Source: Mactra quadrangularis
Taxonomy: Eukaryota > Mollusca > Bivalvia > Venerida > Mactridae
DNA length: 64,000 bases
Assembly (NCBI GenBank): GCA_025267735.1
Contig: CM046300.1
Location: 31,195,322-31,259,321, forward strand
Direction: 5' to 3'
Each line of letters opens with the position of its first letter. Positions within the stretch are counted from its first letter, which is position 1. The position numbers and the translations under genes are program-made. The notes below the pieces were generated by a model, which had not been told where the DNA came from, did no database searches, and saw only the letters and a program-made list of their open reading frames with translations. Shown in pieces: positions 36,457 to 46,821 of this stretch.

Positions 36457-39400
36457 CTACAAATCAAGGATTTCTTTTGGTTTTACTACTCTTCCGCGAC
36501 GGGAGCGAGGTTCAAACGGTATGTATGTATTTAATTCTACTTCTTGATTTTCGTTATTTTGACGATTGTTTTGAGTCTTTTCTAACCAATTAACCGGCCT
36601 ATTTGTACCAACGTATGGTTTTAAATGGTCAACATGGACAACAATTTGTGGTGAATCTTTATCTTTCTGAATCTTATATGTTAAGTAAGTAAGTTTACTC
36701 AGTATTAGGTAAGGACCGGTCCAGCCCAGGCCAAATTTTTGATTAGCAGACGGGGGATACCAGCGCCAAACCCAGTCATTTGACTTATATTCCCTAGGTT
36801 TTAGACCACGGTCATAATAGTTCTTTTGCCTGGTGGCTGCTATTCCTAATTGATCACTAGCATATTGATATGATGTACTCATAGCAGATTTTATCCATTC
36901 AACATATTCAATATGACATTCTATTTCAGGTTCATTTGGGGTAGGTCCTACCATTAAATCAAGTGGACAACTGACTTCTCTACCTAACATTAAGAGATTT
37001 GGACTACAACATGTACTACTGTGTTGTGTAGCTCTGTATGCAGACATTACAAAACATAAATGGTCATCCCAATCTTTTTGATATTTCTGATCTTCTACAA
37101 ACACAGTCAACATCTGTATGATTGTTCTGTTGCAACGCTCGATCATACCATCGGACTTTGGATTGTACGGACAGGTTCGAGATTTCTCAATGCCTAACAG
37201 ATGACACATTTCTTTGAATAAATTAGATTCGAACTCTCTACCCTGATCAGTATGGATTTGTGATGGAAAGCCAAACACTAAGAAGACATTAGTGATCAAA
37301 GTATCAGCAACAGTATAGGCAGTGTGATTTGGTACAGCAAACGCCATCTTCCATTTAGTGAAATAACATCCACAGACTATAATATATTCATTATTGTTCT
37401 TAGTCGTCGGTAGAGGACCTAGAATATCTATTGCAATGATTTCCATCGGACGATGAGTCTTAATTTGTTTTAATTGGGATTTCCCTTTTCCAGGGCCTGG
37501 TTTACACCTAGCACACATATCACATTGTTTTATCCACAGATCAATGTCTTTATACATGCCTGGCCAATAAAATCTACGTTTAATTGAATCTATTGTACCG
37601 TCTCTTCCCAAGTGACCAGCACATTTATGATCATGTAATTGTTTAAATATTATTGACCTTATTTTATCTGGAGCAACTAAAACTAATGACTCACAGCCTA
37701 CTTTGTCAATGATTTTATAATACAATAAATTATTCAGAACTGTCAATAGTTCCCATTTTTGCCATAATTTAATGATATTATTTTGGGAATGAGTCAATTG
37801 ACTTTTGTCAGGTTTTTGTGCACTCTCTATTTTAAGCCTTAATATTTCACCTATTGATATATCACTATTCTGAAATTCAATCAGATCCTTATTTGTCCAA
37901 CAATCAAGCCAGTTTGAACTTTGATCACCTTGATTGTCTCTTATTTCAGTCACAGATTTTATCATTTTGGTACCTATTTGCTTCTTAGTTAACAACTTTT
38001 CTGTATTGCAAGTAGGGCAATTATCAATTTTACAGGGGCGTTTAATCCTGGTTAAGCTATCTGCATTAAGATGCTTACCACATTCCCTATACTCCATATC
38101 ATATTCATACTGTCCTAATATATTAATCCAGCGTGCTAATAAGCCCTCTGGTTCTTTGAAGTTTTGTAAATGAATTAAACTCTTATGGTCTGTACGTATT
38201 AAAAACTTACGTCCTAACAAATAGTGTTTATATTGTTGAACAAAATGCACTATTGCAAGTAATTCACGTTTTGTAACACAGTAATTCTTTTGGGCTTGAT
38301 TTAAAACATTGCTACCATAACAAATTACTTTTTCTTTTCCATCCTGTATTTGCGATAGAATTCCAGAAATTGTGTCGCCACTAGCATCAGTGTCTAATAT
38401 AAAATTCCCTCCATTAGCTTTTGGAAATGATAAAATGGGTGGACTTACTAAACATTGTTTAAGCTTTTCAAAAGATTGATTTTCTATAGTATCCCATTTA
38501 AATTTGACATTTTTCCTGGTAAGCACTGTTAGTGGTAAGGCAATTTCTGAGAAGTTTTTGATCATTTTTCTGTAATAGCCACATATACCTAACCATGACT
38601 TTACTTCATGTTTATTTGTAGGCACTGGCCATTCATTTATACATTTAGTTTTATCCGGATCACATGTTATTCCTTTAGAACTTATCTCATGTCCTAAGAA
38701 CACAACTTTAGTTTGAAATAACTTGCATTTTTGAGGTTTTAATTTAAGATTAGCCTCCTTAAATCTAGATAGTACTAATTCTAAGTTATTATATGATTCC
38801 TCAAAAGTTTTGCCTAGAACACATATGTCATCAAGATATACTAGACACCTATCAAATCCTATTCCAGTCAATACAACCTCCATGAGTCTTTGAAAAGAAC
38901 CAGGTGCGTTTTTCAGACCGAATGGCATAGTTTTAAACATAAACTGTCCCCTGCCTGGAACTCTAAAACTAGTTTTTGGAGCATCAAAACTATTTAGCTT
39001 TACTTGCCAGTAGCCACTAGCCATGTCTAACAATGAATAATATTGACTGCCTGCCAGGTTATCTAATGTTTCATCAATTCTTGGCAATGGGTATGCATCA
39101 AAAACAGTTACAGAATTTAGAGCTCTTAAATCTACACAAAATCTTATGCTTCCATCTTTCTTTTTAGCTAAACAAATAGCAGACGCCCAAGGTGAATGGC
39201 ATGGTTCTATGACATTTTGTTCTAGCATTTTATCAATTTCATCATCAACTTGACTTTGTAAATGTATTGGAATTCTCCTAGCTTTACATTGAATTGGCTT
39301 GGCCTCGCCAGTATTAATAAAATGTTCTGCTAGATTTGTCTGGCCTAATTTTCCATCCGGACCCATAAATACATCCGAATAAGTATTTAGAAGGTTTTGA

Positions 39401-40566
39401 ATCTTTGATTTTTGATCATTATTTATCTCAGGTGATACATTATCTAAGATACATTGTAAATGAGGGGGTAAATTTTGATTATCCTTACCCAGCACTTTTG
39501 TATCAACATGGTTGTCTCCCTTATATATATCAGTAATAGGGTATATATTCCCCATGACGAAGTCACTTTTGAGTTTAAAAGGTTCATTGCTTACATTCAT
39601 TACTGATAATTTTAATGTATCATCATATATATCAATTAATGATCTGGCAATAAACACACCTTTGTCTATGAATTTATTTGTTGGTTCTAACACATTTAAT
39701 TTAGACTTACTATTACCATTGATATAAGCTGGAATGAACATTTCTGAGTTAGGAGGTATAATTACATTCTCTTCAATTTGTATCTTAGCACAGTATAGTG
39801 TATTATACTTGTGAAGTCTAACTTTTCCTAATTTACATTTGAATATGCGTTTAGGAATTTTTAAACTAACATTATAATATTCCATGAAGTCCATACCTAA
39901 TATACCCATACTTTCATGTACGTCTGCCACAATAAAATTATATTTCATTGGTAAGTGCTCTATTGAAAATTGGATTTCACATTGACCTTTAATGTTCAAA
40001 CTTTCACCATTCGCAGTATATAATGGTATATCTAACGATTTTAATATTGGTTTATCAATCAATCTATCATAGCACTGACTTGACAATATAGTAACTGCAC
40101 TTCCTGTATCAACTAACAAGCCTCCCTTTAAATTACCTATATTTGTCTTTACATAGCTACATCCTGAATCTAAAGGTTCTTTATAGTTCGTATTTAGACA
40201 GCCATCATGCTCATTATTTATCAAATGTTCATCACTAGTTCTTAACTTATTGTTATTGTCACTATTTTGAATATATTTGTTATCTTCAACTTGCTTTTTG
40301 TCATATTCTGTATTAAAGTCAATTTCATCCTCTGTCGGAGGTGAAATGATAACAACTGGTGAGTTTTCATCATGATTCAATGTATAACTATCACCATGTA
40401 TCTTTGACTTTGAATCATGAATATCTGGGTCAGAAATCTCATATTCTAATGATTTACCTATTACAGTTGTATAACTATTTGATTGTATTGGCCTATAATC
40501 CATATTGGATTCACAATGGGGGACTGAGGGTTCGGCCACACTCTCAGTCTGAATTAGTTTCCCGAA
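36457..40566 (-). CDS. pol: pol polyprotein (protease, reverse transcriptase, RNase H, integrase)
   Basis: The frame is open from 40566 (first codon after an in-frame stop) to the stop at 36457. It has no ATG near its start and lies in the -1 frame relative to gag, so it is expressed by frameshifting. Numbering from codon 40539: retropepsin DTG at about 144-146; RT fingers and palm with the catalytic YLDD at about 568-571; RNase H with LDTDAS at about 715 and TDHKSL; integrase zinc domain H971/H976/C1006/C1009; catalytic D1038, D1098 and E1134; GPY/F-like module (GWTGPYLIL) near 1280. All key residues are present and no internal stop occurs. It makes the enzymes for maturation, cDNA synthesis and integration. 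The length (about 1360 aa) is normal for a Ty3/Gypsy pol. Confidence 0.95.
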   Translation of the reverse strand, partial: FGKLIQTESVAEPSVPHCESNMDYRPIQSNSYTTVIGKSLEYEISDPDIHDSKSKIHGDSYTLNHDENSPVVIISPPTEDEIDFNTEYDKKQVEDNKYIQNSDNNNKLRTSDEHLINNEHDGCLNTNYKEPLDSGCSYVKTNIGNLKGGLLVDTGSAVTILSSQCYDRLIDKPILKSLDIPLYTANGESLNIKGQCEIQFSIEHLPMKYNFIVADVHESMGILGMDFMEYYNVSLKIPKRIFKCKLGKVRLHKYNTLYCAKIQIEENVIIPPNSEMFIPAYINGNSKSKLNVLEPTNKFIDKGVFIARSLIDIYDDTLKLSVMNVSNEPFKLKSDFVMGNIYPITDIYKGDNHVDTKVLGKDNQNLPPHLQCILDNVSPEINNDQKSKIQNLLNTYSDVFMGPDGKLGQTNLAEHFINTGEAKPIQCKARRIPIHLQSQVDDEIDKMLEQNVIEPCHSPWASAICLAKKKDGSIRFCVDLRALNSVTVFDAYPLPRIDETLDNLAGSQYYSLLDMASGYWQVKLNSFDAPKTSFRVPGRGQFMFKTMPFGLKNAPGSFQRLMEVVLTGIGFDRCLVYLDDICVLGKTFEESYNNLELVLSRFKEANLKLKPQKCKLFQTKVVFLGHEISSKGITCDPDKTKCINEWPVPTNKHEVKSWLGICGYYRKMIKNFSEIALPLTVLTRKNVKFKWDTIENQSFEKLKQCLVSPPILSFPKANGGNFILDTDASGDTISGILSQIQDGKEKVICYGSNVLNQAQKNYCVTKRELLAIVHFVQQYKHYLLGRKFLIRTDHKSLIHLQNFKEPEGLLARWINILGQYEYDMEYRECGKHLNADSLTRIKRPCKIDNCPTCNTEKLLTKKQIGTKMIKSVTEIRDNQGDQSSNWLDCWTNKDLIEFQNSDISIGEILRLKIESAQKPDKSQLTHSQNNIIKLWQKWELLTVLNNLLYYKIIDKVGCESLVLVAPDKIRSIIFKQLHDHKCAGHLGRDGTIDSIKRRFYWPGMYKDIDLWIKQCDMCARCKPGPGKGKSQLKQIKTHRPMEIIAIDILGPLPTTKNNNEYIIVCGCYFTKWKMAFAVPNHTAYTVADTLITNVFLVFGFPSQIHTDQGREFESNLFKEMCHLLGIEKSRTCPYNPKSDGMIERCNRTIIQMLTVFVEDQKYQKDWDDHLCFVMSAYRATQHSSTCCSPNLLMLGREVSCPLDLMVGPTPNEPEIECHIEYVEWIKSAMSTSYQYASDQLGIAATRQKNYYDRGLKPREYKSNDWVWRWYPPSANQKFGLGWTGPYLILSKLTYLTYKIQKDKDSPQIVVHVDHLKPYVGTNRPVNWLEKTQNNRQNNENQEVELNTYIPFEPRSRRGRVVKPKEILDL
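40516..40563 (-). promoter_or_regulatory. -1 ribosomal frameshift signal between gag and pol
   Basis: On the sense strand the heptamer G-GGA-AAC (40563-40557) sits in the gag frame directly before the gag stop TAA. After a 7-nt spacer comes a perfect 7-bp stem (GACTGAG / CTCAGTC, 14-nt loop). A loop segment TGGCC could pair with GGCCA further downstream to give a pseudoknot. The -1 shift puts ribosomes into the pol frame (GGG AAA CTA). The X XXY YYZ rule and 5-9-nt spacing are established for retroviral frameshifting. Confidence 0.85.
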
Positions 40567-42017
40567 TTATTATCCATGAATTTGTTGAAACATCTTGTTT
40601 CTACATGACCAGCTTTGTTGCAATAGCCACAGCGTATAACCTTTTTCTGTTGGTTCTCTGACTGTGAATTATCATTGAAATATTTCCTGGGGCTAGTACC
40701 TCCAGTACTTTGATTCTTATTGTGATAATTATCATTTACATTAAGTCTTAACTCAAAATCAGACAATTTCTGGTCAAGTTTTTGTTCCAACTTTTGATCA
40801 AGTACTGAAGATATCATTTGTTGAATATCTTCAATGCTACATTCAGTTTTTATGTTGGATGGCCTAAGGGAGGAAACTCTATTATTATTTTCATAGTGAG
40901 TTGTTTCCCTTTCCTCCTCAAAATCAGGTTTATTGACTTTATTTAAAGAGCCATTAAGTGCGCAATATTCCACCGCGGCACTAATAGCAGCATCTAAGGT
41001 TTGTGGGTGGGTGAATTGAACATGTTTCTGCAAATCAAATGAACCTAACCCGTTAATATATTGATCAATGGTGCAAGTTTCCAAAGCATAATATGGCAAC
41101 ATAGGGAATGCTTTTTGACCTAAACGGCGTAATGAATACCCAAAATCAGACACATTCTCTCCTAGTTTTCTTTTTCTATTACGAAACTCGCATCTGAAGG
41201 CTAACTCTCTCTCGTGAGGATTATACCTTTGAGCCAGTATGCGTCTAATTTCATAGTAGTCATTAATTTGAGATGAGGTAATTGTTGATAAAAGCCTTTG
41301 TGCTTCACCTCTTAGGTTAATTGTTAGCATACATGCTTTTTGTCTATCATCCCAATTGTTCCAATTGGCCACTTGTTCAAAATGTACAATATAGTCTGAC
41401 CATTCACTTGACTGGCCATCAAACTTATCGGGGATAAGTTCACGATTAAACATTAATGGAGTTTGTCTATTACTAGTAAATCTTCCTACTGGAACATTAT
41501 GGCGAGATTCATTCCTATAATCTTCTATTGAATTTCTATATGTAGGATTATGTATACCTGTATTATTATGTACGGGTACATTAGTGTCACCATAACATAA
41601 CGGCCTTTTCATATTAGAGTAACCTGATGCAATAGGCTGTTGGTCACAATAAAATGTATGATTTGGTTCTTCAGTCCTAAAGTGAACTGAAGGCCTGTCG
41701 GTACATCTCGGTGACCAGCCATCATGTTGCATATTTGGTTTATGTTGTATAAATGGGTTATTAATTGACAATGGCAATTCATTGTACATTGTACTATCAC
41801 TTACTGGAGAATAGTCTATTACATTTCCTAACTCCTGTTTTCTATTTAACTCTACAGATTCCATAACTGGATAGCACCTATTTATTTCAGGGGTATTAAC
41901 AAATGGATTGGTTCCTATATTAACACCAGTTGACATTGTCTCACTCTTAATACTTAAATTCATTTGAGGTTGACAAGTAAGTTCTTGTGAACTGTCACTA
42001 TGTTTGAATGAATACAT
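40554..42017 (-). CDS. gag: gag polyprotein (487 aa)
   Basis: The protein has a disordered N-terminal third and a central retrotransposon capsid-like region (about residues 195-370, with WSDYIVHFEQVANWN and RLLSTITSSQINDYYEIRRIL). A Gln/Lys-rich coil follows (QKLEQKLDQKLSDFE). The C-terminal CCHC zinc knuckle C-X2-C-X4-H-X4-C is at 463-476. It forms the particle and packages the RNA. The ATG at 42017 opens the frame after a 422-nt leader. The frame ends in the -1 slip site that feeds pol. Confidence 0.92.
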   Translation of the reverse strand: MYSFKHSDSSQELTCQPQMNLSIKSETMSTGVNIGTNPFVNTPEINRCYPVMESVELNRKQELGNVIDYSPVSDSTMYNELPLSINNPFIQHKPNMQHDGWSPRCTDRPSVHFRTEEPNHTFYCDQQPIASGYSNMKRPLCYGDTNVPVHNNTGIHNPTYRNSIEDYRNESRHNVPVGRFTSNRQTPLMFNRELIPDKFDGQSSEWSDYIVHFEQVANWNNWDDRQKACMLTINLRGEAQRLLSTITSSQINDYYEIRRILAQRYNPHERELAFRCEFRNRKRKLGENVSDFGYSLRRLGQKAFPMLPYYALETCTIDQYINGLGSFDLQKHVQFTHPQTLDAAISAAVEYCALNGSLNKVNKPDFEEERETTHYENNNRVSSLRPSNIKTECSIEDIQQMISSVLDQKLEQKLDQKLSDFELRLNVNDNYHNKNQSTGGTSPRKYFNDNSQSENQQKKVIRCGYCNKAGHVETRCFNKFMDNNSGN

Positions 42018-42427
42018 TTTAAATTATTGTAAGATAAATAACAATTAATTTCAATATGAATTTTAACCTACCTCACTCTAGACTCCTAACAATTGAAATG
42101 ATTTATAATTTTAATTTATACAAACAAGTTTTCATTACACAAACAATTGAATGTGGTTATCATGAACCTAATACCTGTATTGAATAAACATGAGTTTACA
42201 CCTCTCACTAATTTATGTACTTAATATTTTATACACACCTTTTATAATTCATATATTTAAATTTACACAATACTTTAAACTCTATACACAATTGTTTTAA
42301 TATTGCTATAACTATTTAGTAGGTTTATTATTATTTTAACCCTAATTTTGTGAAATTATTATTTTGAAATAATTTAATTCAATTTACTTAATGGTCTCAA
42401 CTACCACCCTCCACAAAACAGACAAGA
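42018..42427 (-). other. Leader between PBS and gag, with candidate splice donor
   Basis: It is AT-rich and has no long ORF. On the sense strand GAG|GTAGGT (GT at 42071-42070) is a reasonable 5' splice site. Joining it to the acceptor at 35991 would place the zinc-finger ORF at the front of a spliced mRNA. This is inferred from consensus only. Confidence 0.4.
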
Positions 42428-42438
42428 TCACGGCACCA
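42428..42438 (-). promoter_or_regulatory. Primer-binding site, tRNA-His type
   Basis: On the sense strand TGGTGCCGTGA starts one base after the 5' LTR. It is complementary to TCACGGCACCA, the 3' end (with CCA) of animal tRNA-His as I recall it. Confidence 0.8.
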
Positions 42439-42439
42439 A

Positions 42440-43221
42440 TGTAATGGTTCGATTTCTTGGTTATTCTGTCCTGGCGGTAGAGTTGTAGTAGTTGAGTGAT
42501 TATGATTCACAAGTTGTATTAATATTCTGTAGACCTTTAGATGGTGCTAGGTCTAAGACCCGGTGGTACTGGTCTGGATCGTATAGTGGTTTTTTTGTAC
42601 AAATTAATAAATGAATAAACAACAAAGATTTAGATAAACTTATACTATCTATTGAATAGTGAATTTATAACTTTACATACATATATATATATATATATAA
42701 ACACATACAGGTACAAATGATATTTAGATCAAATTATATTTATTTAAGTTTAATTTATATTTGGATATTTTAATTATCAATTTATATATTATTTTATACA
42801 GTAGAGCTTGAAATTAAGGATCTAAGGTATATTCTTAGACTAAATATAGACTAAAGCATATTATGCTTTATGAAGCGACAGAAGCATTGAGCTTCTATGT
42901 ACTGACCTATGCAGCCAGTACCCAAGCTAATGGGACTAGCTGATACATGTGCTTTTATAGCTAAATATAAGGTCACATGACCAAAAATACAGGTGAGTTA
43001 AACTCAGGTTTAAATAAAGAAAATCAATAATACTATTGTATACTGTACTATACTATATGTATGTATAAAACCAATGACAGTGACAGTAGTTTATAAAATA
43101 AGAAATGAAAAACAGATGAAAATTTATAATTTGATTATTTCTTTACAATTTGGAAACAATAATTGATTTATTTTAAGTAATTATGAATATAAACTATTGA
43201 TTTGGATTCTACACTATTACA
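42440..43221 (-). repeat. 5' LTR (782 bp)
   Basis: Same sequence by eye as 34434-35215, with TGTAAT...ATTACA termini. It carries GATCGTATAGTGGTT at 42577-42591 (plus strand), the D-arm sequence of tRNA-His; see the findings. Confidence 0.95.
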
Positions 43222-44430
43222 ATTATAAGAAACTTATCCAAAATGTGTCTAAAGGTATACGGAACAAAATAAAACATGAATTACCTTGAACAATACAATA
43301 AAATCTTTTATATATTCCATTTTTCCAATACTAAAACTATCATTACACTTTTCAAATTTTAAGATGGCGGTTAGATGTTTTGGCGATGTTTGATTGGATA
43401 TAAAACTGGTGTTGATTTGAATAAGAATAGCCACAGGTTAAAGTTCATAGTTGAGGTACGGTACATTTGGAACACCTCGGATGATTCCGTTAGCTGACGA
43501 TCAACTATCGCCCAGGCGTTCCGTAAGGGTACAGTAGAGTGATTAAACTGAGTGTATTATTCACCACCTAAACGAATCCCTATGGTCAAATAAACCTTAG
43601 AAATGTGAACTTTATTATACCTAAGTTAATCCAAGGAGCTTGATACTCCGCTTCGTAGTTTGAAATAAAAAACCCCTCCTTCTTATCACAATTTGAAAAA
43701 GGCATACCTTCCGTAAGTCTTATAAGAAGAAGGGAGTTTGCTCCTGTGAGTTTTCGAGCCAATCTAATCTCATGCAAACTTTGTGGAATTTAAAAGTGTC
43801 CATTCTACAGTGACAAAAATGTCATATGTGTCCCAATATGCGTCACTAATAGGTCATATGCTAGCACATCCAAATTGAAAAACAAAACATGCAACAATGA
43901 AAAATTGTAAACACTCACCGCTCCTTGGTATTCACATTTTAATTCCACGTGTCCATAGTACGAAAATTATCAACCTGTCCACACGCGTACTTGTACTTTA
44001 AACACTATTTAACAGTGTCATCTTCTTTAATTAAATCAACTATCAATTAGCAACACAACGGAATAAGATTGTTAAATCAATTAAAACTCTCTAGAAGCAA
44101 AGAAAACTTCTTAGAACCGAAAGAGTCCAAACAGTCTAATTTCCCCTTCACTTAATTTAAAACACGTTTAAATAACACGGCATGGTAGAAAAGTAATCCC
44201 TATCATCAAGTTCATGATTTTGAAACCGGTTTAGACTCACACCGAACTCGTGCATTTCGTGTTTAGCTTTGGAGTGTTTGTTAAAAAGTTGTATGTTTAC
44301 GACCGATATCTCTTCCATTTGGATCAACACAAATTATGTATTAATATGATTTAATTGTGTTTAATGCCGTGTCAACACAAGTAATGGTCATTTTACAGAG
44401 GACAGTTCACCTGACCTATATTCCCAGGTT
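43222..44430. other. Gene-free stretch
   Basis: No gene is recognised. At about 44350-44430 TTTAATGCCGTGTCAACACA plus CATTTTACAGAGGACAGTTCACCTGACC resembles 34040-34100 and the tail end of a reverse SINE. Confidence 0.45.
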
Positions 44431-44741
44431 GTAGCGCCGTTAAACGTCGCAACGCCGCTAAACGTCGCAACTAACGTTAAACGTCGCAACACTAACGCTA
44501 AACGTCGCAACCGCCGCTAAACGTCGCAATCGCTGACGGTAAACGTCGCAAAAAAATCTTAGCGGCAAGGTTGCGACGTTTAACGGCAGTCGATTTTTTG
44601 CGACGATAACCGTCAGCGTTGCGACGTTTAACGTCAGGGCGATTGCGACGTTTAGCGGCGGTTGCGACATTTAGCGTTAGTGTTGCGACGTTTAACGTCA
44701 GTTGCGACATTTAGCGGCATTGCGACGTTTAACGGCGCTAC
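44431..44741. mobile_element. 311-bp foldback made of TAAACGTCGCAA units
   Basis: The termini GTAGCGCCGTTAAACGTCGC and GCGACGTTTAACGGCGCTAC are perfect inverses. The left arm carries six TAAACGTCGCAA units and the right arm about eight inverse units (TTGCGACGTTTA or TTGCGACATTTA). Short variable links separate them. The overlapping minus-strand ORFs with repeated LNVAT peptides are a by-product. Confidence 0.9.
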
Positions 44742-44954
44742 ACACATTTCATACACTTTGTAACTAATGAGAATTTATACATAAATAAATAAACTTATAA
44801 GTACGTAGATTTTATCGATTATATCAGGGCAGAAGGTTTACTCTAAACTATTTAAAGTGTTGGATATTTTCACAATATTTTGCAGACTCATTTTAATTCA
44901 AGGTAAGATGTACTTTTTTATTTGTCTTTGAATAATTCTCCAACGTTTTGTCAT

Positions 44955-45040
44955 AAGATAGCCTGAGATCGTTTTCGTACCCATAGGTTATTACGTTTCT
45001 CATCCGTTGTTGACTTCTGGGTACGAGAACTATCTTAAAA
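44955..45040. mobile_element. Foldback of the CGTACCC/GGGTACG family (copy 1)
   Basis: TTTTCGTACCCATAGG and TTCTGGGTACGAGAAC face each other about 45 bp apart. Better copies are at 60984-61050 and 61107-61195. Confidence 0.55.
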
Positions 45041-45254
45041 TGTGTGGGAATAAAGTAAACATTCAATTAATATTTTTGTTGTTTGTTGGCAAATATCAAA
45101 AATGCTATTTTTGATATTAATGTAAAAACATAGACTCTAATGGAGAACATATTTTCTAATGAAAACTGTCAAGAAAAGATTATTAGATAGTCGTCGTAAA
45201 TGACCAAATAGGAAAAAATAACTCAACAATGCAAAAAATGTGTACATATATACC

Positions 45255-45480
45255 GATTAATCTTACGACTCTTTTTCTCGTATAAATTTGCTGTGGCGCT
45301 TTTCCCACAAAATCTTACAATAAAATCTTATTGAAATATGTAAAATATTGTATATCTTTTGACTATCATATCATAGTTATGTTTATATTATCCTTCTAAA
45401 TTTGAACTGCAAAATTAAGAATCTGACTTACGACAACTTTTTTCGTAAGAATTTTTGTAAAAGGCGCTAAGTTAAATTTG
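45255..45480. mobile_element. Inverted-repeat element (GGCGCTTTT family), copy 1
   Basis: TGGCGCTTTTCCCACAAAAT and the inverse TTTTTGTAAAAGGCGC bracket about 130 bp. A related pair brackets 48465-48690. Confidence 0.5.
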
Positions 45481-46189
45481 ATTATCTACTTTTATCCATA
45501 CTTAATTAGAGGATGTACGACGACAGCTCACCTAACCAGCCTTCCTAAACACGTATTTACAATACTCTCATATCCTTACACAAGCAGACGACTGTTGGAG
45601 TTTAAGTCCAAAAGAAATATACTTTTTGGAAGGGTCTAGTCTGTCACAGTCGGGAATCTAACCTAAGACATCCGAAAATCATACGATTTATCATCGAGCC
45701 ATTCAGATAAATGCCGCATGAAAGCAAAAAATAAAAACTTCATAAGTACAAAAAAACTTGTATAGACATGTAAGACGAGCTAGAGATCGTGCACTTTTAG
45801 GGTATTCTTTATTAACCAAGCATAGTACGAAGTTTACATGACTTTGTATTCATACATAATTTATAAATGATTTTATTTAGATATAATATGGTTTTTTATC
45901 AATAACGTATTTACAATTTTCAACTCTGGTATACAGTGAAACCAGTATAATCAGAACCCTGGGTAATCCTCTATCTCCGGATTGCCCAAACATTTTGCTT
46001 GGTCCTTACTGCTGCGAATGTCCGTACCTCAATTGCGAGAACTTGTAGACCGACCACTGACCCCTTTGACACAATTATGTATATTCTATGTATTTGACCA
46101 CTGTAAAATAATTGTATTTTGTCAATAAAATATGTTTAAATTATAGATATCAGAACTTGATCTCAGCGTGTGGAAACACGTGCCAATGC

Positions 46190-46466
46190 GACTTAGCAAA
46201 ACATGGATACGCGCAGAAATTCGAATCTAGTGTCCCTAAGAGTTCGTTGGTTCGAGTTTTACCCGTTCTGGTTGTACCCGTCCATGAAAAATTGGCGATA
46301 AAGTCCATTTTCCTTCATTGATAAGGTATATGGAGATGTTGTCAGTATTTTGGAAGGGTAAGTGGGTAATGGTTATAGACTTACTAGAACAGGAAAACAT
46401 TGTTATGTGCGCTGGTCGCCGTGAAATAACCATAATCGTGTTGGCATGGCGTTCAGCAATTAAAAA
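46190..46466 (+). mobile_element. SINE (family A) inside the pogo-like MITE
   Basis: GAAATTCGAATCTAGTGTCC, GGTTCGAGTTTTACCCG, CCATGAAAAATTGGCGATAA and TGGCATGGCGTT match the 14491-14768 copy in order, with an A-rich tail. Confidence 0.75.
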
Positions 46467-46559
46467 TAACTATTAAATAACTTTGTGTTATTTGTTCTGT
46501 TAAGTGCCAAATTCACTGCACAATACTGCAAAACCTGTTAACTAAAACTGAAATCAGGG

Positions 46560-46821
46560 CGGAATCTGTTATAGGGCCAATATATTATAACACTTATTGG
46601 CTCAAGTCCAATAACAAAATTCTGCGCTCTGATTGATTGATAAAAAAGGGCCAATAACAAAGTAGTTATTTAAAAAAAATGTCATAAATAAGTGATTTGA
46701 TATAAGACCTGTTTTTTTTCCTCGGGATTTCCTCATATTGGCCAATGTCCTTCGGCTTTGGGCCAAACCTACTACACTTGGAAAAATAACAGGGCCTTAT
46801 CAAATCACATATTTAATAAAA
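46560..46821. repeat. Inverted-repeat segment nested in the same MITE
   Basis: AAGTGATTTGATATAAGACC and the inverse GGCCTTATCAAATCACATA flank about 100 bp. Two GGCCAATAACAAA-like words lie upstream. Confidence 0.55.

Larger units (their letters stand above)
34434..43221 (-). mobile_element. Complete Ty3/Gypsy-type LTR retrotransposon
   Basis: The 8788-bp element is transcribed right to left. In sense order it has: 5' LTR (43221-42440), primer-binding site, leader, gag, -1 frameshift site, pol (protease, RT, RNase H, integrase with GPY/F-like tail), an extra zinc-finger ORF, polypurine tract and 3' LTR (35215-34434). The flanks carry ATTA on both sides (34430-34433 and 43222-43225), a 4-bp target duplication. 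Domain order PR-RT-RH-INT is that of Ty3/Gypsy (Metaviridae). No envelope gene is present. The LTRs are the same length with no difference seen, and the long frames are intact, so insertion is probably very recent. Confidence 0.95.

Noticed and set aside
44458..44710. Minus-strand ORFs with repeated LNVAT peptide
   Set aside because: They arise from the 12-bp units of a foldback element; the frames exist only because of the repeat.
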